A stretch of DNA of 64,000 nt, taken from NCBI GenBank assembly GCA_030762935.1, contig CM060891.1:67001-131000 (forward strand), in the 5' to 3' direction. This DNA comes from Hymenopus coronatus (lineage: Eukaryota; Arthropoda; Insecta; Mantodea; Hymenopodidae). Both the position numbers and the translations under genes were made by a program. A model generated the notes under the pieces. It was given only the letters and a program-made list of their open reading frames with translations, ran no database searches and was not told the origin of the DNA. Within the stretch, counting starts at the first letter, position 1. Every line of letters begins with the position of its first letter. This document shows positions 10,281-23,994 of the stretch, one piece after another.

Positions 10281-11993
10281 GGAATTTGTAGGAATGATGA
10301 ATTTGGATTTACTTGACTATGTAACTTTTACTACCAGACCTGTTTAAAGGGGAAAATAATCGCCTTAATAATATAGTGTCACTCCCGTTACTGCAGAAGC
10401 ATAAAGTGACTAAATAATTTTAATAAAATGATTTAAGAAACCAATCCTCTCTTATGTAAATGATACTGAAGACTTTGAATATACCATTAAAAGCAATTCT
10501 GTTCTGCGTGCATGACTTCTCCTGCAGAACTTGAATTCTCCAAACTGTTTACTTTTCTAACACTAAACGAATAATAGCATTTGAAATGCTCACCTAATCA
10601 ACCTCAATGGAATATGTCTCAAAGCACATCTTCCAGTCCAGGGTAGTCGTTTCTCCCAGAGAGGTTTTCGAGTTGCATCCTTCGTAGCAAGTCGACGTGG
10701 GGTCTTCCAGTGATAGCTCGGATCCTCAGCAGGAAACAGACTTTCGTATGGATTTTTGAAACAGTAAACAGAGAGAAAGCTAAGACGTCTGATATTGATA
10801 ATTTTAAACCTTCACCATTCAGTACCAATCTAAAGCCATGTAGTGTGTACAAAGTTAGTTTCAATTTACGATAAACGATTAGCAGCCTATAGAGACAAAG
10901 TTAGAGGACTGATGCAAAATACTTTTTCTATGCACAAACTAACAACCAGAAAAGCGACATCTGCGTGCACTACCATTAGAATCTCTCCGTTTTGAGAGCC
11001 AAAGCAAAACCTTTTGTTCACGTTTCTTTTGTACCTTCGCCTAATACACTATTCCTCTTTCAAAAAATGCCTACATCTCCCAGACCTACCGGCCCAATCG
11101 CGCATAACATGTCAGAGTTCATTACGGTATATATTCCCAAGGATATCCTAGAACATAAATTCTTCTGGCCAGTTAAGCTAGAATTGTATCTTCTAGGGAA
11201 CCATTATGAGGGAACATATTCTCGTAAGGAAAATCGAACTTCCCCACAAACCTTACGGACCTAACAAAATAGAGCCCCTACACAAAGCGCCGAACTACTC
11301 TTTTGGCCCAACTATTCTCCACATCAAAAGCTTTTGGCTATCCGATCGAGTTTCGAGGTCTAGCTGAGGCTCTCAAATTACGTAAATATCAAAAGCCCAA
11401 TTACCTTACACATCCAAAACAACATTTAGCTGTACACACTTACTTTTGTCCGTGACATAACAGATTTCTCTCCTCCAAGTAGTGCAGCTAATTAGGGAAC
11501 TTCACATTTCTCACAGGTATCTTCTACATCTGTAACAAAAGTAAAACGTCAATTCCGCATTTCGAATGATGCTCTTAATACATAAAAATCCTACAACGAT
11601 AAATATCTAAAATCCGTAAAGAAATCATTAAATGTTGCATAGAGTCTCATATCAGTGACGGCAATTTCAAAGTTTTATTTTAACCAAAAAGGAGGAGCTA
11701 CGTTTTCTAATAGGTTTTGGGAGAGTTCCTACATTTGACCAGTCGATGGGATATGTATGTCAAGCTAAAATCACTAATATTCATGAGAGGATGTTGAAAT
11801 ATCATCTTTTGTGTTAATATGGAGAGGTTAACTAGAAGCAAAAGTTGACAATTCAAAAAGCATAAATCTGTAAATTTAACATCAATTGTACAAAGCAGGT
11901 TCTGCTTTTCTAGAGAGTTCCAATTAAAACAGTGTACATCATTTGAATCAGTTAAACAGTACGACGGTTTTTAAGACTACGATTTTTAAAAGA
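10281..11993. repeat. Monomer 7, class C1, 1,713 bp
   Basis: Same markers as monomer 5, including gggtagtcg, the C substitution cluster at about 10741-10801, ctccgtttt and ctcatatcag. Last monomer of HOR U1. Confidence 0.9.
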
Positions 11994-13708
11994 AGAAGTT
12001 TTACGAATGATCTTTTTGGATTTACTTGACTATGTATCTTTTACTACCAGAACTGTTTAAAGGGGAAAATATTCGCCTTAATAATATAGTGTCACTCCCG
12101 TTACTGCAGAAGCATAAAGTGACTAAATAATTTTAATAAAATGATTTAAGAAACCAATCCTCTCACATGTAAATGATACTGAAGACTTTGAATATACCAT
12201 TAAAAGCAATTCTGTTCTGCGTGCATGACTTCTCCTGCAGAACTTGAATTCTCCAAATTGTTTACTTTTCTAACACTAAACGAATAATAGCATTTGAAAT
12301 GCTCACCTAATCAACCTCAATGGAATATGTCTCCAAGCACATCTTCCAGTCCAGGGTAATCGTTTCTCCCAGAGAGGTTTTCGAGTTGCATCCTTCGTAG
12401 CAAGTCGACGTGGGGTCTTCCAGTGATAGCTCGGATCCTCAGCAGGAAACAGAATTTCGTTTGGATGTATGAAACAGAAAACAGAGAGAAAGCTAAGACG
12501 TCTGATATTGAAAATTTTAAACCTTCACCATTCAGCACCAATCTAAAGCCATGTAGTGTGTACAAACTTAGTTTCAATTTACGATAAACGATTAGCAGCC
12601 TATAGAGACAAAGTTAGAGGACTGATGCAAAATACTTTTTCTATGCACAAACTAACAACCAGAAAAGCGACATCTGCGTGCACTACCATTAGAATCTCTC
12701 CATTTTGAGAGCCAAAGCAAAACCTTTTGTTCACGTTTCTTTTGTACCTTCGCCTAATACACTATTCCTCTTTCAAAAAATGCCTACATCTCCCAGACCT
12801 ACCGGCCCAATCGCGCATAACATGTCAGAGTTCATTACGGTATATATTCCCAAGGATATCCTAGAACATAAATTCTTCTGGCCAGTTAAGCTAGAATTGT
12901 ATCTTCTAGGGAACCATTATGAGGGAACATATTCTCGTAAGGAAAATCGAACTTCCCCACAAACTTTACGGACCTAACAAAATAGAGCCCCTACACAAAG
13001 CACCGAACTACTCTTTTGGCCCAACTATTCTCCACATCAAAAGCTTTTGGCTATCCGATCGAGTTTCGAGGTCTAGCTGAGGCTCTCAAATTACGTAAAT
13101 ATCAAAAACCCAATTACTTTACACATCCAAAACAACATTTAGCTGTACACACTTACTTTTGTCCGTGACATAACAGATTTCTCTCCTCCAAGTAGTGCAG
13201 CTAATTAGGGAACTTCACATTTCTCACAGGTATCTTCTACATCTGTAACAAAAGTAAAATGTCAATTCCGCATTTCGAATGATGCTCTTAATACATAAAA
13301 ATCCTACAACAACGAATATCTAAAATCTGTAAAGAAATCATTAAATGTTGCATAGAGTCTCCTAAATCAGTGACGGCAATTTCAAAGTTTTATTTTAACC
13401 AAAAAGGAGGACCTACGTTTTCTAATAGGTTTTGGGAGAGTTCCTACATTTGACTAGTCGATGGGGCATGTATGTCAAGCTAAAATCACTAATATTCATG
13501 AGAGGATGTTGAAATATCATCACTTGTGTTAATATGGAGAGGTTAACTAGAAGCAAAAGTTGACAATTCAAAAAGCATAAATCTGCAAATTTAACATCAA
13601 TTGTACAAAGCAGGTTCTGCTTTTCTAGAGAGTTCCAATTGAAACAGTGTACATCATTTGAATCAGTTAAACAGTACGACGGTTTATAAGACTACGATTT
13701 TTAAAAGA
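11994..13708. repeat. Monomer 8, class A2
   Basis: A head with the private tctcacatgt (about 12164), gagttgc, caaacttag, gcaccg and aaaaaccc. The tail has acaacgaat and tctgtaaag, shared with monomers 9 and 25. Confidence 0.9.
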
Positions 13709-15423
13709 GGAATTTGTACGAATGATGAATTTGGATTTACTTGACTATGTATCTTTTACTACCAGAACTGTTTAAAGGGGAAAATATTCGCCTTAATAAT
13801 ATAGTGTCACTCCCGTTACTGCAGAAGCATAAAGTGACTAAATAATTTTAATAAAATGATTTAAGAAACCAATCCTCTCTTATGTAAATGATACTGAAGA
13901 CTTTGAATATACCATTAAAAGCAATTCTGTTCTGCGTGCATGACTTCTCCTGCAGTATTTGAATTCTCCAAATTGTTTACTTTTCTAACACTAAACGAAT
14001 AATAGCATTTGAAATGCTCACCTAATCAACCTCAATGGAATATGTCTCAAAGCACATCTTCCAGTCCAGGGTAATCGTTTCTCCCAGAGAGGTTTTCGAG
14101 TTGCATCCTTCGTAGCAAGTCGACGTGGGGTCTTCCAGTGATAGCTCGGATCCTCAGCAGGAAACAGAATTTCGTTTGGATGTATGAAACAGAAAACAGA
14201 GAGAAAGCTAAGACGTCTGATATTGAAAATTTTAAACCTTCACCATTCAGCACCAATCTAAAGCCATGTAGTGTGTACAAAGTTAGTTTCAATTTACGAT
14301 AAACGATTAGCAGCCTATAGAGACAAAGTTAGAGGACTGATGCAAAATACTTTTTCTATGCACAAACTAACAACCAGAAAAGCGACATCTGCGTGCACTA
14401 CCATTAGAATCTCTACATTTTGAGAGCCAAAGCAAAACCTTTTGTTCACGTTTCTTTTGTACCTTCGCCTAATACACTATTCCTCTTTCAAAAAATGCCT
14501 ACATCTCCCAGACCTACCGGCCCAATCGCGCATAACATGTCAGAGTTCATTACGGTATATATTCCCAAGGATATCCTAGAACATAAATTCTTCTGGCCAG
14601 TTAAGCTAGAATTGTATCTTCTAGGGAACCATTATGAGGGAACATATTCTCGTAAGGAAAATCGAACTTCCCCACAAACCTTACGGACCTAACAAAATAG
14701 AGCCCCTACACAAAGCGCCGAACTACTCTTTTGGCCCAACTATTCTCCACATCAAAAGCTTTTAGCCATCCGATCGAGTTTCGAGGTCTAGCTGAGGCTC
14801 TCAAATTACGTAAATATCAAAAGCCCAATTACTTTACACATCCAAAACAACATTTAGCTGTACACACTTACTTTTGTCCGTGACATAACAGATTTCTCTC
14901 CTCCAAGTAGTGCAGCTAATTAGGGAACTTCACATTTCTCACAGGTATCTTCTACATCTGTAACAAAAGTAAAATGTCAATTCCGCATTTCGAATGATGC
15001 TCTTAATACATAAAAATCCTACAACAACGAATATCTAAAATCTGTAAAGAAATCATTAAATGTTGCATAGAGTCTCCTAAATCAGTGACGGCAATTTCAA
15101 AGTTTTATTTTAACCAAAAAGGAGGACCTACGTTTTCTAATAGGTTTTGGGAGAGTTCCTACATTTGACTAGTCGATGGGGCATGTATGTCAAGCTAAAA
15201 TCACTAATATTCATGAGAGGATGTTGAAATATCATCACTTGTGTTAATATGGAGAGGTTAACTAGAAGCAAAAGTTGACAATTCAAAAAGCATAAATCTG
15301 CAAATTTAACATCAATTGTACAAAGCAGGTTCTGCTTTTCTAGAGAGTTCCAATTGAAACAGTGTACATCATTTGAATCAGTTAAACAGTACGACGGTTT
15401 ATAAGACTACGATTTTTAAAAGA
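13709..15423. repeat. Monomer 9, class B (tgcagtattt subtype)
   Basis: B head, tgcagtattt, ctctaca, ccttcgcc and cttttagcc. The tail has aaatgtc and acaacgaat. The front half is nearly identical to monomer 10, at +1,715 bp, which suggests a local one-monomer duplication. Confidence 0.9.
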
Positions 15424-17134
15424 GGAATTTGTACGAATGATGAATTTGGATTTACTTGACTATGTATCTTTTACTACCAGAACTGTTTAAAGGGGAAAAT
15501 ATTCGCCTTAATAATATAGTGTCACTCCCGTTACTGCAGAAGCATAAAGTGACTAAATAATTTTAATAAAATGATTTAAGAAACCAATCCTCTCTTATGT
15601 AAATGATACTGAAGACTTTGAATATACCATTAAAAGCAATTCTGTTCTGCGTGCATGACTTCTCCTGCAGTATTTGAATTCTCCAAATTGTTTACTTTTC
15701 TAACACTAAACGAATAATAGCATTTGAAATGCTCACCTAATCAACCTCAATGGAATATGTCTCAAAGCACATCTTCCAGTCCAGGGTAATCGTTTCTCCC
15801 AGAGAGGTTTTCGAGTTGCATCCTTCGTAGCAAGTCGACGTGGGGTCTTCCAGTGATAGCTCGGATCCTCAGCAGGAAACAGAATTTCGTTTGGATGTAT
15901 GAAACAGAAAACAGAGAGAAAGCTAAGACGTCTGATATTGAAAATTTTAAACCTTCACCATTCAGCACCAATCTAAAGCCATGTAGTGTGTACAAAGTTA
16001 GTTTCAATTTACGATAAACGATTAGCAGCCTATAGAGACAAAGTTAGAGGACTGATGCAAAATACTTTTTCTATGCACAAACTAACAACCAGAAAAGCGA
16101 CATCTGCGTGCACTACCATTAGAATCTCTACATTTTGAGAGCCAAAGCAAAACCTTTTGTTCACGTTTCTTTTGTACCTTCGCCTAATACACTATTCCTC
16201 TTTCAAAAAATGCCTACATCTCCCAGACCTACCGGCCCAATCGCGCATAACATGTCAGAGTTCATTACGGTATATATTCCCAAGGATATCCTAGAACATA
16301 AATTCTTCTGGCCAGTTAAGCTAGAATTGTATCTTCTAGGGAACCATTATGAGGGAACATATTCTCGTAAGGAAAATCGAACTTCCCCACAAACCTTACG
16401 GACCTAACAAAATAGAGCCCCTACACAAAGCGCCGAACTACTCTTTTGGCCCAACTATTCTCCACATCAAAAGCTTTTAGCTATCCGATCGAGTTTCGAG
16501 GTCTAGCTGAGGCTCTCAAATTACGTAAATATCAAAAGCCCAATTACTTTACACATCCAAAACAACAATTAGCTGTACACACTTACTTTTGTCCGTGACA
16601 TAACAGATTTCTCTCCTCCAAGTAGTGCAGCTAATTAGGGAACTTCACATTTCTCACAGGTATCTTCTACATCTGTAACAAAAGTAAAACGTCAATTCCG
16701 CATTTCGAATGATGCTCTTAATACATAAAAATCCTACAACAATAAATATCTAAAATCCGTAAAGAAATCATTAAATGTTGCATAGAGTCTCATAAATCAG
16801 TGACGGCAATTTCAAAGTTTTATTTTAACCAAAAAGGAGGACCTACGTTTTATAATCGGTTTTGGGAGAGTTCCTACATTTGACTAGTCGATGGGGCATG
16901 TATGTCAACCTAAAATCACTAATATTCATGAGAGGATGTTGAAATATCATCACTTGTGTTAATATGGAGAGGTTAACTAGAAGCAAAAGTTGACAATTCA
17001 AAAGGCATAAATCTGCAAATTTAACATCAATTGTAAAAAGCAGGTCCTGCTTTTCTAGAGAGTTCCAATTGAAACAGTGTACATCATTTGAATCAGTTAA
17101 ACAGTCCGACGCTTTATAAGACTACTTTAAAAGA
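15424..17134. repeat. Monomer 10, class B, 1,711 bp
   Basis: Front as monomer 9 (tgcagtattt). The back has cttttagct, acaattag (about 16566), ctcataaatc, ttataatcgg, caacctaaa and the gtc-loop hairpin. It ends with the 4-bp-deleted C junction. The back half matches monomer 33. Confidence 0.9.
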
Positions 17135-18849
17135 GGAATTTGTAGGAATGATGAATTTGGATTTACTTGACTATGTAACTTTTACTACCAGACCTGTTTA
17201 AAGGGGAAAATAATCGCCTTAATAATATAGTGTCACTCCCGTTACTGCAGAAGCATAAAGTGACTAAATAATTTTAATAAAATGATTTAAGAAACCAATC
17301 CTCTTTTATGTAAATGATACTGAAGACTTTGAATATACCATTAAAAGCAATTCTGTTCTGCGTGCATGACTTCTCCTGCAGAACTTGAATTCTCCAAATT
17401 GTTTACTTTTCTAACACTAAACGAATAATAGCATTTGAAATGCTCACCTAATCAACCTCAATGGAATATGTCTCAAAGCACATCTTCCAGTCCAGGGTAA
17501 TCGTTTCTCCCAGAGAGGTTTTCGAGTTGCATCCTTCGTAGCAAGTCGACGTGGGGTCTTCCAGTGATAGCTCGGATCCTCAGCAGGAAACAGACTTTCG
17601 TATGGATTTTTGAAACAGTAAACAGAGAGAAAGCTAAGACGTCTGATATTGATAATTTTAAACCTTCACCATTCAGCACCAATCTAAAGCCATGTAGTGT
17701 GTACAAAGTTAGTTTCAATTTACAATAAACGATTAGCAGCCTATAGAGACAAAGTTAGAGGACTGATGCAAAATACTTTTTCTATGCACAAACTAACAAC
17801 CAGAAAAGCGACATCTGCGTGCACTACCATTAGAATCTCTCCATTTTGAGAGCCAAAGCAAAACCTTTTGTTCACGTTTCTTTTGTACCTTCGCCTAATA
17901 CACTATTCCTCTTTCAAAAAATGCCTACATCTCCCAGACCTACCGGCCCAATCGCGCATAACATGTCAGAGTTCATTACGGTATATATTCCCAAGGATAT
18001 CCTAGAACATAAATTCTTCTGGCCAGTTAAGCTAGAATTGTATCTTCTAGGGAACCATTATGAGGGAACATATTCTCGTAAGGAAAATCGAACTTCCCCA
18101 CAAACCTTACGGACCTAACAAAATAGAGCCCCTACACAAAGCGCCGAACTACTCTTTTGGCCCAACTATTCTCCACATCAAAAGCTTTTGGCTATCCGAT
18201 CGAGTTTCGAGGTCTAGCTGAGGCTCTCAAATTACGTAAATATCAAAAGCCCAATTACCTTACACATCCAAAACAACATTTAGCTGTACACACTTACTTT
18301 TGTCCGTGACATAACAGATTTCTCTCCTCCAAGTAGTGCAGCTAATTAGGGAACTTCACATTTCTCACAGGTATCTTCTACATCTGTAACAAAAGTAAAA
18401 CGTCAATTCCGCATTTCGAATGATGCTCTTAATACATAAAAATCCTACAACGATAAATATCTAAAATCCGTAAAGAAATCATTAAATGTTGCATAGAGTC
18501 TCATATATCAGTGACGGCAATTTCAAAGTTTTATTTTAACCAAAAAGGAGGAGCTACGTTTTCTAATAGGTTTTGGGAGAGGTCCTACATTTGACCAGTC
18601 GATGGGGCATGTATGTCAAGCTAAAATCACTAATATTCATGAGAGGATGTTGAAATATCATCTTTTGTGTTAATATGGAGAGGTTAACTAGAAGCAAAAG
18701 TTGACAATTCAAAAAGCATAAATCTGTAAATTTAACATCAATTGTAAAAAGCAGGTTCTGCTTTTCTAGAGAGTTCCAATTAAAACAGTGTACATCATTT
18801 GAATCAGTTAAACAGTACGACGGTTTTTAAGACTACGATTTTTAAAAGA
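17135..18849. repeat. Monomer 11, class C2, 1,715 bp
   Basis: C head with tcttttatgt, ccaaattg, gggtaatcg, the C substitution cluster and private tttacaata (about 17720). The tail has ctcatatatcag without the 2-bp deletion, gaggtcctac and gatggggcatg. Confidence 0.9.
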
Positions 18850-20564
18850 AGAAGTTTTACGAATGATCTTTTTGGATTTACTTGACTATGTATCTTTTAC
18901 TACCAGAACTGTTTAAAGGGGAAAATATTCGCCTTAATAATATAGTGTCACTCCCGTTACTGCAGAAGCATAAAGTGACTAAATAATTTTAATAAAATGA
19001 TTTAAGAAACCAATCCTCTCATATGTAAATGATACTGAAGACTTTGAATATACCATTAAAAGCAATTCTGTTCTGCGTGCATGACTTCTCCTGCAGAACT
19101 TGAATTCTCCAAATTGTTTACTTTTCTAACACTAAACGAATAATAGCATTTGAAATGCTCACCTAATCAACCTCAATGGAATATGTCTCCAAGCACATCT
19201 TCCAGTCCAGGGTAATCGTTTCTCCCAGAGAGGTTTTCGAGTTGCATCCTTCGTAGCAAGTCGACGTGGGGTCTTCCAGTGATAGCTCGGATCCTCAGCA
19301 GGAAACAGAATTTCGTTTGTATGTATGAAACAGAAAACAGAGAGAAAGCTAAGACGTCTGATATTGAAAATTTTAAACCTTCACCATTCAGCACCAATCT
19401 AAAGCCATGTAGTGTGTACAAAGTTAGTTTCAATTTACGATAAACGATTAGCAGCCTATAGAGACAAAGTTAGAGGACTGATGCAAAATACTTTTTCTAT
19501 GCACAAACTAACAACCAGAAAAGCGACATCTGCGTGCACTACCATTAGAATCTCTCCATTTTGAGAGCCAAAGCAAAACCTTTTGTTCACGTTTCTTTTG
19601 TACCTTCGCCTAATACACTATTCCTCTTTCAAAAAATGCCTACATCTCCCAGACCTACCGGCCCAATCGCGCATAACATGTCAGAGTTCATTACGGTATA
19701 TATTCCCAAGGATATCCTAGAACATAAATTCTTCTGGCCAGTTAAGCTAGAATTGTATCTTCTAGGGAACCATTATGAGGGAACATATTCTCGTAAGGAA
19801 AATCGAACTTCCCCACAAACTTTACGGACCTAACAAAATAGAGCCCCTACACAAAGCACCGAACTACTCTTTTGGCCCAACTATTCTCCACATCAAAAGC
19901 TTTTGGCTATCCGATCGAGTTTCGAGGTCTAGCTGAGGCTCTCAAATTACGTAAATATCAAAAACCCAATTACTTTACACATCCAAAACAACATTTAGCT
20001 GTACACACTTACTTTTGTCCGTGACATAACAGATTTCTCTCCTCCAAGTAGTGCAGCTAATTAGGGAACTTCACATTTCTCACAGGTATCTTCTACATCT
20101 GTAACAAAAGTAAAATGTCAATTCCGCATTTCGAATGATGCTCTTAATACATAAAAATCCTACAACAATGAATATCTAAAATCTGTTAAGAAATCATTAA
20201 ATGTTGCATAGAGTCTCCTAAATCAGTGACGGCAATTTCAACGTTTTATTTTAACCAAAAAGGAGGACCTACGTTTTCTAATAGGTTTTGGGAGAGTTCC
20301 TACATTTGACTAGTCGATGGGGCATGTATGTCAAGCTAAAATCACTAATATTCATGAGAGGATGTTGAAATATCATCACTTGTGTTAATATGGAGAGGTT
20401 AACTAGAAGCAAAAGTTGACAATTCAAAAAGCATAAATCTGCAAATTTAACATCAATTGCACAAAGCAGGTTCTGCTTTTCTAGAGAGTTCCAATTGAAA
20501 CAGTGTACATCATTTGAATCAGTTAAACAGTACGACGGTTTATAAGACTACGATTTTTAAAAGA
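18850..20564. repeat. Monomer 12, class A2 variant
   Basis: A head, ctccaagc, gagttgc, private tttgtatgtatg (about 19315) and caaagttag instead of caaacttag. The back has aaaaaccc, acaatgaat, caacgtttt and ttgcacaaag. It pairs with monomer 35. Confidence 0.88.
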
Positions 20565-22279
20565 GGAATTTGTACGAATGATGAATTTGGATTTACTTGA
20601 CTATGTATCTTTTACTACCAGAACTGTTTAAAGGGGAAAATATTCGCCTTAATAATATAGTGTCACTCCCGTTACTGCAGAAGCATAAAGTGACTAAATA
20701 ATTTTAATAAAATGATTTAAGAAACCAATCCTCTCTTATGTAAATGATACTGAAGACTTTGAATATACCATTAAAAGCAATTCTGTTCTGCGTGCATGAC
20801 TTCTCCTGCAGAACTTGAATTCTCCAAATTGTTTACTTTTCTAACACTAAACGAATAATAGCATTTGAAATGCTCACCTAATCAACCTCAATGGAATATG
20901 TCTCAAAGCACATCTTCCAGTCCAGGGTAATCGTTTCTCCCAGAGAGGTTTTCGAGTTGCATCCTTCGTAGCAAGTCGACGTGGGGTCTTCCAGTGATAG
21001 CTCGGATCCTCAGCAGGAAACAGAATTTCGTTTGGATGTATGAAACAGAAAACAGAGAGAAAGCTAAGACGTCTGATATTGAAAATTTTAAACCTTCACC
21101 ATTCAGCACCAATCTAAAGCCATGTAGTGTGTACAAAGTTAGTTTCAATTTACGATAAACGATTAGCAGCCTATAGAGACAAAGTTAGAGGACTGATGCA
21201 AAATACTTTTTCTATGCACAAACTAACAACCAGAAAAGCGACATCTGCGTGCACTACCATTAGAATCTCTCCATTTTGAGAGCCAAAGCAAAACCTTTTG
21301 TTCACGTTTCTTTTGTACCTTCGCCTAATACACTATTCCTCTTTCAAAAAATGCCTACATCTCCCAGACCTACCGGCCCAATCGCGCATAACATGTCAGA
21401 GTTCATTACGGTATATATTCCCAAGGATATCCTAGAACATAAATTCTTCTGGCCAGTTAAGCTAGAATTGTATCTTCTAGGGAACCATTATGAGGGAACA
21501 TATTCTCGTAAGGAAAATCGAACTTCCCCACAAACCTTACGGACCTAACAAAATAGAGCCCCTACACAAAGCGCCGAACTACTCTTTTGGCCCAACTATT
21601 CTCCACATCAAAAGCCTTTAGCTATCCGATCGAGTTTCGAGGTGTAGCTGAGGCTCTCAAATTACGTAAATATCAAAAGCCCAATTACTTTACACATCCA
21701 AAACAACATTTAGCTGTACACACTTACTTTTGTCCGTGACATAACAGATTTCTCTCCTCCAAGTAGTGCAGCTAATTAGGGAACTTCACATTTCACACAG
21801 GTATCTTCTACATCTGTAACAAAAGTAAAACGTCAATTCCGCATTTCGAATGATACTCTTAATACATAAAAATCCTACAACAATAAATATCTAAAATCCG
21901 TAAAGAAATCATTAAATGTTGCATAGAGTCTCCTAAATCAGTGACGGCAATTTCAAAGTTTTATTTTAACCAAAAAGGAGGACCTACGTTTTCTAATAGG
22001 TTTTGGGAGAGTTCCTACATTTGACTAGTCGATGGGGCATGTATGTCAAGCTAAAATCACTAATATTCATGAGAGGATGTTGAAATATCATCACTTGTGT
22101 TAATATGGAGAGGTTAACTAGAAGCAAAAGTTGACAATTCAAAAAGCATAAATCTGTAAATTTAACATCAATTGTACAAAGCAGGTTCTGCTTTTCTAGA
22201 GAGTTCCAATTAAAACAGTGTACATCATTTGAATCAGTTAAACAGTACGACGGTTTTTAAGACTACGATTCTTAAAAGA
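20565..22279. repeat. Monomer 13, class B (tcacacagg subtype)
   Basis: B head, cagaagc, aacttg, gggtaatcg, ctctcca, ccttcgcc. The tail has gcctttagc, ggtgtag, tcacacagg, gatactc, ctgtaaatt and gattcttaaaag. First monomer of HOR U2, and it pairs with monomer 36. Confidence 0.9.
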
Positions 22280-23994
22280 AGAAGTTTTACGAATGATCTT
22301 TTTGGATTTACTTGACTATGTATCTTTTACTACCAGAACTGTTTAAAGGGGAAAATATTCGCCTTAATAATATAGTGTCACTCCCGTTACTGCAGAAGCA
22401 TAAAGTGACTAAATAATTTTAATAAAATGATTTAAGAAACCAATCCTCTCATATGTAAATGATACTGAAGACTTTGAATATACCATTAAAAGCAATTCTG
22501 TTCTGCGTGCATGACTTCTCCTGCAGAACTTGAATTCTCCAAATTGTTTACTTTTCTAACACTAAACGAATAATAGCATTTGAAATGCTCACCTAATCAA
22601 CCTCAATGGAATATGTCTCCAAGCACATCTTCCAGTCCAGGGTAATCGTTTCTCCCAGAGAGGTTTTCGAGCTGCATCCTTCGTAGCAAGTCGACGTGGG
22701 GTCTTCCAGTGATAGCTCGGATCCTCAGCAGGAAACAGAATTTCGTTTGGATGTATGAAACAGAAAACAGAGAGAAAGCTAAGACGTCTGATATTGAAAA
22801 TTTTAAACCTTCACCATTCAGCACCAATCTAAAGCCATGTAGTGTGTACAAACTTAGTTTCAATTTACGATAAACGATTAGCAGCCTATAGAGACAAAGT
22901 TAGAGGACTGATGCAAAATACTTTTTCTATGCACAAACTAACAACCAGAAAAGCGACATCTGCGTGCACTACCATTAGAATCTCTCCATTTTGAGAGCCA
23001 AAGCAAAACCTTTTGTTCACGTTTCTTTTGTACCTTCGCCTAATACACTATTCCTCTTTCAAAAAATGCCTACATCTCCCAGACCTACCGGCCCAATCGC
23101 GCATAACATGTCAGAGTTCATTACGGTATATATTCCCAAGGATATCCTAGAACATAAATTCTTCTGGCCAGTTAAGCTAGAATTGTATCTTCTAGGGAAC
23201 CATTATGAGGGAACATATTCTCGTAAGGAAAATCGAACTTCCCCACAAACTTTACGGACCTAACAAAATAGAGCCCCTACACAAAGCACCGAACTACTCT
23301 TTTGGCCCAACTATTCTCCACATCAAAAGCTTTTGGCTATCCGATCGAGTTTCGAGGTCTAGCTGAGGCTCTCAAATTACGTAAATATCAAAAGCCCAAT
23401 TACTTTACACATCCAAAACAACATTTAGCTGTACACACTTACTTTTGTCCGTGACATAACAGATTTCTCTCCTCCAAGTAGTGCAGCTAATTAGGGAACT
23501 TCACATTTCTCACAGGTATCTTCTACATCTGTAACAAAAGTAAAATGTCAATTCCGCATTTCGAATGATGCTCTTAATACATAAAAATCCTACAACAATG
23601 AATATCTAAAATCTGTTAAGAAATCATTAAATGTTGCATAGAGTCTCCTAAATCAGTGACGGCAATTTCAAAGTTTTATTTTAACCAAAAAGGAGGACCT
23701 ACGTTTTCTAATAGGTTTTGGGAGAGTTCCTACATTTGACTAGTCGATGGGGCATGTATGTCAAGCTAAAATCACTAATATTCATGAGAGGATGTTGAAA
23801 TATCATCACTTGTGTTAATATGGAGAGGTTAACTAGAAGCAAAAGTTGACAATTCAAAAAGCATAAATCTGCAAATTTAACATCAATTGTACAAAGCAGA
23901 GTCTGCTTTTCTAGAGAGTTCCAATTGAAACAGTGTACATCATTTGAATCAGTTAAACAGTACGACGGTTTATAAGACTACGATTTTTAAAAGA
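22280..23994. repeat. Monomer 14, class A1
   Basis: A head with gagctgc (about 22671), gcaccg, acaatgaat and the agt-loop hairpin. Matches monomers 3 and 20, and matches monomer 37 up to its tail. Confidence 0.9.

Larger units (their letters stand above)
1716..11993. repeat. Six-monomer higher-order repeat, copy U1 (10,278 bp)
   Basis: Monomers 2-7 in the order B-type, A1, b, C1, A2/b hybrid, C1. The same order and the same internal spacings (1715, 1715, 1711, 1713, 1711, 1713) recur in U2 and U3. The back half of the first monomer carries gcctttagc, ggtgtag, tcacacagg and gatactc, as at the same place in U2. Its front half is instead of b type (cacaagc, ggataatcg, ccttagcc). A private change, gtataac in place of gcataac, lies at about 9391. 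Confidence 0.9.
16566..23850. repeat. Long-range duplicated segment D, left copy (~7.3 kb)
   Basis: From the acaattag variant in monomer 10 through most of monomer 14, this matches 55975-63260 at a constant offset of 39,409 bp. Shared rare markers are ttataatcgg, the tcttttatgt head of monomer 11, catatatcag, gaggtcctac and caacgttttatt. The right boundary is within the tail of monomer 14. It is set by the next informative sites, so it is known only to within about 100 bp. Confidence 0.85.
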
